The notes below the pieces were generated by a model. It was not told the DNA's origin and did not search any database. It saw only the letters and a program-made list of their open reading frames with translations. Made by a program: the position numbers and the translations under genes. Below, piece after piece: positions 43,163-52,704 of a stretch of DNA of 64,000 nucleotides (position 1 is the first letter of the stretch; each line of letters starts with the position of its first letter). The DNA is taken from contig NZ_LMTI01000004.1 of the NCBI RefSeq assembly GCF_001510665.1, forward strand, positions 124,001 through 188,000. The letters run 5' to 3'. Origin of the DNA: Bacillus sp. FJAT-27445 (lineage in GTDB: Bacteria > Bacillota > Bacilli > Bacillales > Cytobacillaceae).

Positions 43163-43282
43163 TTAATGCTGCTTATTTGGGAGCTGTTCGCTGGGATTTC
43201 CTTTTCCCTGCCGCTTCTTGTTTTGTTCGTCCTTTTTCTGCTTTTCGTGCAGCTTTTCCACAAACTTGTGCGTGTTTTCCAA
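43163..43282 (-). CDS. DUF4023 miniprotein (39 residues)
   Basis: A TTG start at 43282 lies 8 nt after AGGAGG on the minus strand and opens a 39-codon frame. The product begins MENTHKFVEKLHEKQKKDEQ, continues with NKKRQGKGNP, and ends SEQLPNKQH. This matches my recollection of the DUF4023 family of tiny Bacillaceae proteins, which share a T-H-x-F-V-E-K-L-H start and a G-K-G-x-P-S...L-P-N-K-Q-H end. It is highly charged, with no cysteine or membrane segment. Function unknown; some small proteins of this type are spore-associated. It sits alone between the REP-like element and the Wadjet operon. Confidence 0.82.
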   Translation of the reverse strand: MENTHKFVEKLHEKQKKDEQNKKRQGKGNPSEQLPNKQH

Positions 43283-43533
43283 GGCTCGTTCCTCCTAAAA
43301 AATTTAGTGCATGGGCTTATTTTTCCATTAGAGCTCATAAAACATGCGTTGGATTCGAAATAAGATGAATTCCACAAGATTTTCAACGGGTAAGTAGCGT
43401 TCGTCTACGGCGAACCGTTCCTTGTACATAGCTGTTGAAGCCGTATCAAACCTCTCATTTCCAATATTTTTCCTCCAAAAAACTGCCAATATTCGATACA
43501 ATGAAGCTATCCAGAAGAAATGCGGTGACCGAA

Positions 43534-45024
43534 ATGAATCCTACGATGAATAAGGTTGTTGAGGCGAGTTATTTAACCGCCGAGAAGGCGTGGAGCTACA
43601 GGACCATTCTCCGGTTCTTTTTTATCCAGCATGAACGGATGAGGGATTACATCACGCCGGAAGAGATTTTTGCCTTTTTAAAAGAAATGCCAGAGTTTTT
43701 TACATATACGGAAGAACAGCTGCATATGGACCTTGCACAACTAGTCAAATGGAACAATTTGATTGCCCGCCAGGATATGGGGAGTGCGAAAACGGTTGAG
43801 GAATACAAGAAAAAGCGGTTCCGCTATCAATGCACGCCATATACAGTCGAGATTGAACGAATGCTGCAGCAGCTTGAAAAGATGGGCGACAGCTTCCAGG
43901 GCTCGCTTGAACGGACCCAATTTGACCGCCTTCTCCAGGCGATTGCTAAGCTTGAATCGGCGGCAATAAACATTAAGGATGAGAAGCCTGAGGAAATCCA
44001 TCAACTTTGGGAAGATCTGTTTGGCTATTTTCGGAACATCCGCCGGAGCACTGCCGACTATATTGCCTATATTAATAGTGAAAAAGCTGAAGAGCAGATG
44101 CAAACAGAGGCGTTCCTTGTCTATAAAAATCAATTCACGGCGTACCTGCGTGATTTCATTGTGTCTCTCCAGAAAACCTCGATGCAGATACAACAGCGGC
44201 TGGCGGAACTCGGTCCGGACAAAATGGAGCCTATTTATGAGGCGATTGTCCAACATAAACTTGCTATTCCGAGGCTGGAGGAAGCCGGCCTTTCAAAAGA
44301 AGAGCTGCTGGCCGAACATCAAGGAATTTGGCATACGGTTTGCTTCTGGTTTCTTGGCAGCCCATCCCACCAGAGCGAACTGGATATGCTCCAACATCAG
44401 ACGAACGAAATGATTCGCCGGATTACCCGCTTTGTCCAGCGGATTGGGGAGCGGCACCAAAATTTCCGCAGCCGCCGGAAGGACTATTTGCACTTGGCGA
44501 AATGGTTTTCCGGGCTTGAAGAACTAAATGAAGCGCATTGCTTGTCGTCGGTAGTTTTTGGTGCGCTTAAAACGAGGCATATGTTCCATGAAGGGGCGCC
44601 GACGGAGGATATTTATTCCGATATATGGGACGAAAAACCGCAGGAAATCCAAATTAAGCCAAGAACAAACCGGTATAGGGAAAAAACGAAACCGGGGGCG
44701 ATTATTGATACACAAGAACAAAAGAAAGCTGCCTTCGAGGAATACTTGAAGCAGCTTGCCAATGAACGGAAAATGATTGAAAAATATATAACTGAAAACC
44801 GAATCATCATTTCAAATCTTCCCGTCATTGAAACGCAGGTACGGAAAATGCTCCTTACCTGGATTGGCAAATCGATGGCCAGCAAAGATAACAAGGTAAA
44901 GACGGATTTTGGCATGACAGTAAAAGTCTCCATTAACAAAGGGAACCGTGTCCTCCTCCGGGCTGAAGACGGTTTTCTCGAGATGCCTGATGCTGAATTG
45001 CTATTCACGGGGGGAGATGTATAA
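43534..45024 (+). CDS. jetA: Wadjet type II subunit JetA (TIGR02677/DUF2397, kleisin-like)
   Basis: About 496 residues, helical and hydrophilic, with the TIGR02677 start (ASYLTAEKAWSYRTILRFFF) and long helices separated by charged loops, e.g. TEEQLHMDLAQLVKWNNL. JetA is the MukF/kleisin-like component that bridges the heads of JetC. The open frame extends upstream to TTG 43435, but only ATG 43534 has a plausible ribosome site (GGTGA 5 nt upstream). The stop is immediately followed by the jetB start. Gene order and sizes match the type II layout: DUF2397, DUF2398, 1371-residue SMC, DUF2399. Confidence 0.9.
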   Translation: MNPTMNKVVEASYLTAEKAWSYRTILRFFFIQHERMRDYITPEEIFAFLKEMPEFFTYTEEQLHMDLAQLVKWNNLIARQDMGSAKTVEEYKKKRFRYQCTPYTVEIERMLQQLEKMGDSFQGSLERTQFDRLLQAIAKLESAAINIKDEKPEEIHQLWEDLFGYFRNIRRSTADYIAYINSEKAEEQMQTEAFLVYKNQFTAYLRDFIVSLQKTSMQIQQRLAELGPDKMEPIYEAIVQHKLAIPRLEEAGLSKEELLAEHQGIWHTVCFWFLGSPSHQSELDMLQHQTNEMIRRITRFVQRIGERHQNFRSRRKDYLHLAKWFSGLEELNEAHCLSSVVFGALKTRHMFHEGAPTEDIYSDIWDEKPQEIQIKPRTNRYREKTKPGAIIDTQEQKKAAFEEYLKQLANERKMIEKYITENRIIISNLPVIETQVRKMLLTWIGKSMASKDNKVKTDFGMTVKVSINKGNRVLLRAEDGFLEMPDAELLFTGGDV

Positions 45025-46197
45025 ATGGAGGAAAATATTTTTGATGAAAAGGCCCAGCGGGGACTTCAACTCCTTTTTGACCATTATTGGATTCTCCGGT
45101 CCGAACAGCCTGATTGGTACCAACTGGTCCGCGAACGTGAAAAGGTATTGCGCCGCTATATTGATGAAAAGTTTGGGCTTCGTCTGATCATTCACCGCCA
45201 TTTTGCCAAGCTTGAAAAGATTCCGGTTGAACCGCAGTCCTGGATGGGCATTCCCCATTTTCAGGAGCCGATGGATTATGCGATATTTTGCTGCGCACTC
45301 AGTTTCCTCGAGGGGAAGTCAATCGATGAACAGTTTCTGCTCTCGGAGTTTTGCGAAAGCATCCGAGCCGACTATCCGGGTGATTTTCCGCTTGACTGGA
45401 CCGTTTATGCCCATCGGAAATCACTTATCCGCGCAGTCCAGATGCTGACGGATTTCAGGCTAATGAAGACGATTGATGGCGATGTGAACCGTTTTGATAA
45501 TGACCAGGAGCAGGAAGCGCTATATGAGGTAACTATTTTCAGCCGGTATTTTATGAGGTCGTATCCGGAAGATCTTTTTAACTATACTGACTGGAGAGAT
45601 ATTTTGGATGAAGAGTGGAAGTTTCAGTCAGAAGACGAGACGAGGAAGCGTGTGTACCGCCAGCTGTTTATGTCCCCGGCCATTTACAGGAAGCAGCAGA
45701 ATGACTCTGATTTTTATTACTTGCGCAATCTCCGAAACCGGATAAGCGATGATATTGAAAAACATACATCGTTTCAATTTACACTTTATAAAAATGCCGC
45801 GATGCTGACGGTCGCCGAGCCAAAGACATTCCAAACAATATTCCCTGATCAGAAGGCATCGAGCGATATTATTTTGCAGCTTTCCGCGGCAATCCATGCC
45901 CAGAAAAGCAGGTTCCAGTCTAATGAGACAGGTGAGATTTTTCTGACAGAGTCAGAATTTGACTCGTTTCTTATGGAAATAAAAGATAAAAACGGAGCGG
46001 GATGGTCAAAAGCGTATAGGGATGGCACCATTGCTTCAATTCGGCGCGATCTGCTTCAGGTCATGGAATCATGGATGATGGCGGAAACGTATAAGGATTC
46101 GAATGTAATTGTTTTGAAGCCGCTGCTTGGTTTGCTTTCGGGAGCATATCCAAAAGATTTTTTGAAGGGAGTGGAAGAGGATGAGCGAGATGAATAG
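45025..46197 (+). CDS. jetB: Wadjet type II subunit JetB (TIGR02678/DUF2398)
   Basis: A 390-residue protein of the TIGR02678 family, the MukE-like accessory that binds the kleisin. It has predicted winged-helix character in the first half (LLFDHYWILRSEQPDWYQLVRER start, then AIFCCALSFLEGKS). The conserved C-terminal portion includes LTESEFDSFLMEIKDKNGAGWSKAYRDG. GGGGGAG precedes its ATG, which directly follows the jetA stop. It overlaps jetC by 17 bp, so the operon is translationally coupled. Confidence 0.9.
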   Translation: MEENIFDEKAQRGLQLLFDHYWILRSEQPDWYQLVREREKVLRRYIDEKFGLRLIIHRHFAKLEKIPVEPQSWMGIPHFQEPMDYAIFCCALSFLEGKSIDEQFLLSEFCESIRADYPGDFPLDWTVYAHRKSLIRAVQMLTDFRLMKTIDGDVNRFDNDQEQEALYEVTIFSRYFMRSYPEDLFNYTDWRDILDEEWKFQSEDETRKRVYRQLFMSPAIYRKQQNDSDFYYLRNLRNRISDDIEKHTSFQFTLYKNAAMLTVAEPKTFQTIFPDQKASSDIILQLSAAIHAQKSRFQSNETGEIFLTESEFDSFLMEIKDKNGAGWSKAYRDGTIASIRRDLLQVMESWMMAETYKDSNVIVLKPLLGLLSGAYPKDFLKGVEEDERDE

Positions 46198-49100
46198 GTG
46201 GAAAATGAACCGCGCCGGCCTGCTGAACTTCTGGTATTACGATGAGGAGACATTTGACTTTGTCGATGGAAAGCTGCTTTTGCGGGGCAGCAATGGTTCC
46301 GGAAAATCGGTGACAATGCAAAGCTTCCTTCCAGTTCTTTTGGACGGAAAAAAATCCCCGGACCGGCTCGATCCGTTTGGTTCGAAAGCGAGGCGAATGG
46401 AGGATTACCTGCTCGGCGAAAAAGGCGTTGTTGACCGTGATGAACGGACGGGCTATTTGTTCCTTGAGTATAAAAAAGAAAATAGCGATCAGTATGTAAC
46501 GACTGGGATTGGCCTTCAGGCAAAGCGGCATAAAGAAATGAAATTCTGGGGTTTTGTGATAACCGACAACAGGCGGATTGGCGATAGCTTTCAGCTCTAT
46601 CAGATTTACCAGGGCGAGAAAATTCCGCTATCGGCAAAAGAACTGGAGAACAGGATTGGCACCGGCGGGCAGGTTGTCCGCGGGCAAAAAGAATATATGG
46701 ATCTGGTAAACAAGCATATTTTCGGATTCCAGACACTTGACGCATATGATGATTTGATTAAGCTATTGATCCAGCTACGAAGCCCTAAGCTTTCAAAGGA
46801 TTTCCGTCCGACCGTCATCTATGAAATTCTTGAATCGGCGCTCCCGCCGCTCGGGGACGATGACCTCAGGCATTTGTCCGATACAATCGAAAACATGGAC
46901 CAGTCAAGGCAGCAGCTAGAGCAGCTGGAACGCGAGTACAATGCGGCAAAGAAACTAGTGAATTTTTATGATTTGTACAACCGCTATATCCTGGCGGAAA
47001 AAGCTGAAAATATTTTAAAAGTAGAAAAAGGCTTTAAAGCGGTTAGCAGACAAAAAGAAGAAACGGAAGCACGGATTGACAAGCTTTCCGAGGAAATCCG
47101 CCTGCTTCAGCAAGACTATGAAATGTATTCCGATCGCCTTCAGGTGGCGAAGGGTGAGGAAGAGCGGCTCAACAGGCACGAGGTCTGGCGGCTTCAGCGT
47201 GAATTGAATGAGCTTGAAGAAAAGTTGAGAATTCTAACCTCGGACTTTGAGAGGAAGCAAAAGCAGCTGGATGATAAAAAGGCCCAGGAAAGCAGCCAAA
47301 AAAGTAAGCTTAATAAAATCGGGCAGGACATCTATGAATCTGAAAAGGAAGAGGCCAGCCATGCGGAGGAAATGGAACTGGATGCCCGTGAAGCCGGCTT
47401 TTTCGGACATGGCCAGAATTTTGAGGATTACAGGCGGAACGGTAAATCTGGCTTTGACTTCACAGTGTGGGACCGGGAAGCGCAAGCCCATGCCAATCTG
47501 TTGGAAGATATTCGGAACGACTACCGAAACCAGGAACAATATAGGAAAGAGATGGACGCGAAATACCGGGAAGCATCTGATTTGAAACAGAACATCGATA
47601 AGCAGCGGAATGAACAATCCGACCTTGCAAAGCTTTTCGAGGAGGATCGGCAAAATTTGGAGGATGCCATTTTCCGCTGGGCTGCGAATTATCCTGAGCT
47701 GCAAATCGGCGATGAACGTTTGCGGGTAATCTCCCGATCAATTGGCGGCCTCTATGAGGAAAATAATTTCGATGACGTAAAGGCACCGATCATGGATGCC
47801 ATTTATGCCTACCAGCAGGAACTCGCGGCCCAAATTGGTACATTGAAGGCCAGCCTTGATGCCAAGCTTTTGGAAGCGGCGGGTTATGAAGAGGAACGAA
47901 ACAGATGGAAAAACATGAATGATCCGGAACCGGAGAGGGCGGAAGCAACTAGCCGATTCCGTGGCAGATTAATGGATGAAGGAAGAGCCTTTGTACCGTT
48001 CTATGCGGCGGTTGATTTCAAGGATAGTGTTTCGGATGAACAAAAACGCCGGATGGAGGCTGCATTAAAACATTCAGGCATTCTTGACAGTTTGATTATC
48101 TCTAATCCGAAGGACTTTGAAAATGACCGGTATATCAAACCAAACCCGTCGATGTTCGGGCATACACTTGCCGATTATTTGAAGCCGGATCTAGAGGAAG
48201 GCCATCCTGTCTCCAAAGAGCTTGTTGATGATGTGCTGAGGACGATTTTGATTGGCGAGGAGCCAGGAATTGATACAACCAGTACCATTTCGATTGACGA
48301 GCAAGGGTTTTACCGGATTGGGGATCTTTTCGGGCACGCGCCTGATGAAGGGGAACCAAGTTTTATTGGCAGATCATCAAGAAAAAGGTTCCAGCGTGAG
48401 AAAGTCGCTGAATTTGAAAAGAAAGCTTCCATCGCATTCGAGGAGGTCGCTGAACTGAAATCGGAGACGGAACGGCTCCAAAGATTAAGCGAAGATGCAA
48501 AGCGGATAAAAGATTCTTTTCCAACAGACAGGGATTTACGAGAGATTCACGCCAATCTTGAACGGTATAGAACAAGAATTGAAACGTTGTTGGCAAACCA
48601 TGACCGTGTTGACAGCCAGTATAAATTTGCGGCGCAGGAGTACCATTCACTGAAACAGGTTATTCAAGAAAAGACGAAACTGCTTAACTTGCAGGCGGGC
48701 CTTGAAAGCTGTGAGTCTGCGATCAAGTACATGAATAGCTACAACCGGTTCCTTGGAAAGCTTCAGAATTTAAAAATCATGTTAACGGGCTTTTACCGTG
48801 AGAAGGACCTTATTGACGCCCGCCTTGGGGAACTGGAAGAGGAGATTATAGAGATTGCCGGGGAACGGAATAATCTTGAAATCAGCGCTAGGAGAACGAA
48901 GGCCGAAATCGAATCGGTCAAAACCCAGCTTCAGCTTGAGGGAGTTGACGAGGTACGCAAACGGATTGCAGAGGTACAGCGTGAATTGGCGGACTGCGGA
49001 AAGGAACTCAACCGGATTCAAGGAACACTTCCTGCCCGGAAAGAAAATGCAAAACAGGAAAAGGAGAAACTTGAGACGTTAAAGAGAGAGGTTTCCTTCT

Positions 49101-50296
49101 GGTCCGCCCTGTATGAAAGTTGGAAGTACGCCTTTAGCGAAGAATTGTCGCGCGGATTTATCGTGGTGGAGGACCCGGCTCCCGGAACTGTATTTAATCT
49201 GTTTCAGGCTGAATTGAAAAAGTATGACCGTGCAAAAATGAATGAGCTTCTTTCAAAGGCGTATTACAGTGAGCAGTCGGATTTGATGGAATACCGGCTT
49301 ACTGAATACGATCAGCCCCTTGATTTGCCGGAGGATTTGCAGTTTATTGATTTGAACCAGACAGAGCAGCTGCAGATTGATAACTGGGTCCAGGTGAACC
49401 GGCGGAAAAACATATTGATGGAATATCATGGCCAAAAGGCGAGTCCCTATTATGTGTTCGAAACGCTCGGCGGAGAGCTGGAGACAAAGCAGCAGCTGCT
49501 GGATGAACAGGACCGCCAACTTTATGAGGATATTATTTTGAAATCGGTTGGTTCGATTCTGAGGGCACGAATCAACCGCGCAAATGAGTGGATCCGGAAG
49601 ATGGACAAGCTAATGGCGGGGCGGAACAGCTCTTCGGGACTAACGTTTTCAATTGCCTGGAAGCCTAAGACCGCCGAGACGGAGGAGGAAATTGATACTC
49701 AGGAGCTCGTTGATTTGCTCCAGATGAACAGCAAGTTCCTAAAGGAAGAGGATTTCAGCAAAATCACCCGCCATTTTCAGTCAAAGATTTCGAAGGCAAA
49801 GGAATTGATTGAGCTACGGAATGAAGGGAACACGCTCCATCAGGTTTTAAAAGAAGTGCTTGATTATCGGAAATGGTTCTCGTTCATTTTGTCCTACCGG
49901 CGGGAGGGTGAGCCGAAACGGGAATTGACGAACAATGCTTTTTATAAGTTCAGCGGCGGGGAAAAAGCGATGGCGATGTATATTCCGCTCTTTACTGCGG
50001 CTTACTCCCGCTATCAGGAAGCGGCTCCTTCCGCACCGTACATCATTTCGCTCGATGAGGCATTCGCTGGGGTAGATGAAAACAATATTCGCGATATGTT
50101 CCAGGTGGTTGAGGAGCTAGGCTTCAATTACATCATGAATTCCCAGGCGCTTTGGGGAGATTATGACACAGTCAAAGGCCTTGCGATCAGTGAGCTCGTC
50201 CGTCCGAAAAATGCCGATTATGTGACGGTCATCCGTTACAAGTGGGATGGAGTGAAAAAGATTCTGGATGTTGGCGAGCCTGTATTGCAGGAATAG
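46181..50296 (+). CDS. jetC: Wadjet type II SMC-like ATPase JetC (TIGR02680)
   Basis: A 1371-residue MukB-like SMC protein. The N-terminal head has Walker A GSNGSGKS (Gly36-Ser43). Long coiled-coil arms rich in Glu, Lys and Gln cover about 230-500 and 780-1010, with an intervening globular hinge/insert region. The C-terminal head has the ABC signature FSGGEKAMAMY near residue 1257 and Walker B IISLDEAF with catalytic Glu near 1293. The complex extrudes DNA loops and identifies small circular DNA. All ATPase motifs are intact, so the subunit should be active. It starts within jetB and is followed about 115 bp later by jetD. Confidence 0.95.
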   Translation: MSEMNRWKMNRAGLLNFWYYDEETFDFVDGKLLLRGSNGSGKSVTMQSFLPVLLDGKKSPDRLDPFGSKARRMEDYLLGEKGVVDRDERTGYLFLEYKKENSDQYVTTGIGLQAKRHKEMKFWGFVITDNRRIGDSFQLYQIYQGEKIPLSAKELENRIGTGGQVVRGQKEYMDLVNKHIFGFQTLDAYDDLIKLLIQLRSPKLSKDFRPTVIYEILESALPPLGDDDLRHLSDTIENMDQSRQQLEQLEREYNAAKKLVNFYDLYNRYILAEKAENILKVEKGFKAVSRQKEETEARIDKLSEEIRLLQQDYEMYSDRLQVAKGEEERLNRHEVWRLQRELNELEEKLRILTSDFERKQKQLDDKKAQESSQKSKLNKIGQDIYESEKEEASHAEEMELDAREAGFFGHGQNFEDYRRNGKSGFDFTVWDREAQAHANLLEDIRNDYRNQEQYRKEMDAKYREASDLKQNIDKQRNEQSDLAKLFEEDRQNLEDAIFRWAANYPELQIGDERLRVISRSIGGLYEENNFDDVKAPIMDAIYAYQQELAAQIGTLKASLDAKLLEAAGYEEERNRWKNMNDPEPERAEATSRFRGRLMDEGRAFVPFYAAVDFKDSVSDEQKRRMEAALKHSGILDSLIISNPKDFENDRYIKPNPSMFGHTLADYLKPDLEEGHPVSKELVDDVLRTILIGEEPGIDTTSTISIDEQGFYRIGDLFGHAPDEGEPSFIGRSSRKRFQREKVAEFEKKASIAFEEVAELKSETERLQRLSEDAKRIKDSFPTDRDLREIHANLERYRTRIETLLANHDRVDSQYKFAAQEYHSLKQVIQEKTKLLNLQAGLESCESAIKYMNSYNRFLGKLQNLKIMLTGFYREKDLIDARLGELEEEIIEIAGERNNLEISARRTKAEIESVKTQLQLEGVDEVRKRIAEVQRELADCGKELNRIQGTLPARKENAKQEKEKLETLKREVSFWSALYESWKYAFSEELSRGFIVVEDPAPGTVFNLFQAELKKYDRAKMNELLSKAYYSEQSDLMEYRLTEYDQPLDLPEDLQFIDLNQTEQLQIDNWVQVNRRKNILMEYHGQKASPYYVFETLGGELETKQQLLDEQDRQLYEDIILKSVGSILRARINRANEWIRKMDKLMAGRNSSSGLTFSIAWKPKTAETEEEIDTQELVDLLQMNSKFLKEEDFSKITRHFQSKISKAKELIELRNEGNTLHQVLKEVLDYRKWFSFILSYRREGEPKRELTNNAFYKFSGGEKAMAMYIPLFTAAYSRYQEAAPSAPYIISLDEAFAGVDENNIRDMFQVVEELGFNYIMNSQALWGDYDTVKGLAISELVRPKNADYVTVIRYKWDGVKKILDVGEPVLQE

Positions 50297-50411
50297 CCCG
50301 TGAGTAATAATGGCAATTATGATGAGGTGGTCCGCTTGCAGTTGGACCGCCTTTTTTAAAAGGGATGCAAGAGGATGTTGTTCAGAACTGACTAGAGAGA
50401 GGAGAAGATGG

Positions 50412-51695
50412 ATGGACAAGCGGCTTGAGTTATTGAAAAAAGAACCCGGTTTCCAAAAGCTGCTCATAAGGTTTAGGGAGAAATACAGGTCCGTTGGCAG
50501 GGTTGGAGGGACTGTAAAACTGGATGGTTTTTCTGAAATGGAACTTCATTCAATCGCCGGTTTTCTGGCAAAGCCTCCCCATCTTCTTAAGGAAAAAGGA
50601 ACGTTGGCGCTAAGGGAATTTGAGTTGGGGCTTGAAAGAACCAATTTTACGGGATTGGGGCTGAAGGAACTGCTTGAATTGTACTTTGGTGAGCCGCTTG
50701 TTTCGAAGGCGGAGGAAAGGCAGGCGGCGGCTGAAGAAGAAACGCTGTTTTTTGAAAGCTTAATCACCGAGTTTCCACACCTTGAAAAATGGTTCGGGCG
50801 GATGCTTGGAAAAAAGCCCGATGCACGGTTTGTTTTTCCGCTTTACCGCGAAGACAGGGATGAATTACAGCGGCTTCTGCGCATGGCCGCGAGTGCCTGG
50901 CACCTTTTGCCCGGAGAAGGACTATATGAGCGGCTGCCTCTATTCGCGCAAAAGGTAACCGGAAATCCGCATGCATTTGACAGGAACCAGCCGGGCGGAA
51001 GGCTGCTATTGCATTTGCTTTCTGTCATGCGGGAGGGGCAGCCAGGCGGGGAATTGGAAGGAAAGCAGCAAACCGAGCAGGTGAATGAACTCTTGCTTCA
51101 GTATGGACTCCTTCGAGATGATTTATGGAGTTTTGTTACATGCCGGGGATTTACGGCGATTGGCTCGGATGGTGGGATTCATCCTGTTTGGCAAGCAGCA
51201 GCTGAGTACGGCAGCGTTATGAATGTGCCGGTCCGCGAGCTTGCAGTACTTAAGGGTATCGAGCCTTTTCAAGGTACAGATGTATGGGTTCTCGAAAATT
51301 CAAGTGTCTGTTCGGCAGTCATGGATGAAATTTCAGTTGCACCGGTTGTCTGTACGCATGGCCAGTTCAGGATTGCGAGCTGGATTTTCTTCGACCGGAT
51401 AGTTGAGGCGGGATGCACCATCCATTATGCTGGTGATTTGGATCCGGAAGGCCTCCACATGGCCCAAAGGCTTAAACAGCGCTATCCCGGGAATGTGCTT
51501 ATTTGGCGCATGGACCCTGAATCGTATAGGATTGCGATATCGGAAGAATCAATTGGTTTGCGGGTGAGCCAACTAGGCGCCATAACCGATCCCATTTTAA
51601 AAGAAACGGCCGAGGTAATGGCAAAGGAAGGGAAGGCCTCTTACCAAGAAGGGCTAATTGATCTACTGGTTGGAGATATTAAGAGTCGGCTATGA
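50412..51695 (+). CDS. jetD: Wadjet type II nuclease JetD (TIGR02679/DUF2399, Toprim)
   Basis: A 427-residue protein. The N-terminal DUF3323-like half contains LAKPPHLLKEKG and ALREFELGLERT segments. The C-terminal Toprim nuclease domain has the acidic Glu in WVLENSSV (about residue 295) and the DxD motif in AGDLDPEGLH (about 341-343). JetD cuts the circular DNA captured by JetABC. I start at ATG 50412, 8 nt after GGAGAAG; upstream in-frame codons from 50310 give a low-complexity extension with no ribosome site. With all catalytic residues present, the four-gene system appears functional. Confidence 0.92.
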   Translation: MDKRLELLKKEPGFQKLLIRFREKYRSVGRVGGTVKLDGFSEMELHSIAGFLAKPPHLLKEKGTLALREFELGLERTNFTGLGLKELLELYFGEPLVSKAEERQAAAEEETLFFESLITEFPHLEKWFGRMLGKKPDARFVFPLYREDRDELQRLLRMAASAWHLLPGEGLYERLPLFAQKVTGNPHAFDRNQPGGRLLLHLLSVMREGQPGGELEGKQQTEQVNELLLQYGLLRDDLWSFVTCRGFTAIGSDGGIHPVWQAAAEYGSVMNVPVRELAVLKGIEPFQGTDVWVLENSSVCSAVMDEISVAPVVCTHGQFRIASWIFFDRIVEAGCTIHYAGDLDPEGLHMAQRLKQRYPGNVLIWRMDPESYRIAISEESIGLRVSQLGAITDPILKETAEVMAKEGKASYQEGLIDLLVGDIKSRL

Positions 51696-51775
51696 TAGAT
51701 TTCTGGGCCGTTTCACTATTGAGATGTCTGGAATCGGTTATAATGATAAAAAAGGCGGAACCAGGGGGAGTTATC

Positions 51776-52171
51776 ATGAATTTAAAGGATACCCGATGGA
51801 GGCAAAGGTTCGAAAACTACAAAAAATCATTCTTGCTGCTGGAGAAGTATTCATCAGGCGAAATTAATTCCGACCTAGAACGGGCGGGTATTATTCAATT
51901 TTTTGAGATGACATTTGAATTGGGTTGGAAGACAATGAAAGACTATTTAGAATCGCAGGGATACTTGGTTAATAGTCCTAGGGAAACAATAAAACAAGGA
52001 TTTCAAATTGGGTTGATTGAAGAAGGCCATATTTGGCTTGAAGCATTATCAAATCGTAATTTAACTTCCCATACGTATGATGAAGATACCGCAAAGAGGC
52101 TTGTGAAAGAAATTAAAAATACTTATGTGCCAATTCTTAAATCGCTCTTTGAGAAATTAGAGAAGGAGTGA
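51776..52171 (+). CDS. hepT: HepT-like HEPN toxin of a type VII toxin-antitoxin pair
   Basis: A 131-residue all-helical HEPN protein of the HI0074 (nucleotidyltransferase substrate-binding) family. RNLTSHTY at residues 94-101 is a perfect RX4HXY motif: Arg94 and His99 form the RNase site, and Tyr101 is the residue AMPylated by MntA in characterised pairs. GDW-type FELGWKTMKDYLESQG is also conserved. I start at ATG 51776, with AGGGGGAG 5 nt upstream. The gene and its partner are visibly more AT-rich than jetD, suggesting separate acquisition. It lies 80 bp downstream of jetD. Confidence 0.9.
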   Translation: MNLKDTRWRQRFENYKKSFLLLEKYSSGEINSDLERAGIIQFFEMTFELGWKTMKDYLESQGYLVNSPRETIKQGFQIGLIEEGHIWLEALSNRNLTSHTYDEDTAKRLVKEIKNTYVPILKSLFEKLEKE

Positions 52172-52176
52172 AAGGG

Positions 52177-52512
52177 ATGTACGGCTTATTGGAGAAAGAC
52201 CTTGATTATATCGATCGGGCTTTAAGCAGTTTTAGTGAAATTGATACAGCGTATATTTTTGGCAGCCGGGCAATGGGCAATTATAAGCGCGGATCCGATG
52301 TGGATATTGCTATTTCAGGAAAAGGCGTAACAGAAAAAACGCTTTTTCAAGTGTATGATTTGCTAAATGAGGAGTACCCATTGCCATACTTTTTTGATGT
52401 TGTTATCTATGAAGACATAAAGAATGAGGAATTAAAGAGGCACATTGATACGGTGGGAAAAAAGATTTACCAAAGGGAAAATCAAACCAACCGCTCAAAA
52501 AGCCCAATTTAA
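52177..52512 (+). CDS. mntA: MntA-like minimal nucleotidyltransferase antitoxin
   Basis: A 111-residue MNT-domain protein. The nucleotidyltransferase motif starts at Gly29-Ser30 and, after exactly ten residues, has Asp41-Val-Asp43, giving the perfect GSX10DXD of AMP-transferring MntA antitoxins. A third acidic residue lies in YFFDVVIYED. It would add AMP to Tyr101 of HepT and block its RNase activity. AAGGAG lies 8 nt before ATG 52177. The toxin gene precedes the antitoxin gene with a 5-bp gap, the usual order for this type. Confidence 0.9.
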   Translation: MYGLLEKDLDYIDRALSSFSEIDTAYIFGSRAMGNYKRGSDVDIAISGKGVTEKTLFQVYDLLNEEYPLPYFFDVVIYEDIKNEELKRHIDTVGKKIYQRENQTNRSKSPI

Positions 52513-52560
52513 AAAGCCTTTGGACAACCCATCGCTTTTTGCCATTCAAAAATGTATTTT

Positions 52561-52594
52561 GAAAAATTCAATCAAACGTTTGATTGAATTTTTC
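52561..52594. repeat. Perfect 34-bp palindrome, left copy
   Basis: The half-site GAAAAATTCAATCAAAC is followed by its exact reverse complement. It shares a 24-bp core (two halves ATTCAATCAAAC) with the palindrome at 54433-54462. A/T runs on both sides mean it can also act as a bidirectional terminator after mntA. Confidence 0.9.
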
Positions 52595-52704
52595 AAGTAG
52601 TGCAGGTTTAATCTGGAGGGGAACCGATGTAGCGGGGAGCAAATCTATTGGTTCTTTTTTCCCGACATATACAAATGGCAGTTTTAAGAGAGGAGGTTAA
52701 CCGG

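Noticed and set aside
43435-43533. Longer N terminus for JetA starting at TTG 43435
   Set aside because: No ribosome site, and the added 33 residues lack family similarity.
50310-50411. Longer N terminus for JetD starting at ATG 50310
   Set aside because: No ribosome site and low-complexity composition; ATG 50412 has GGAGAAG at the right distance.
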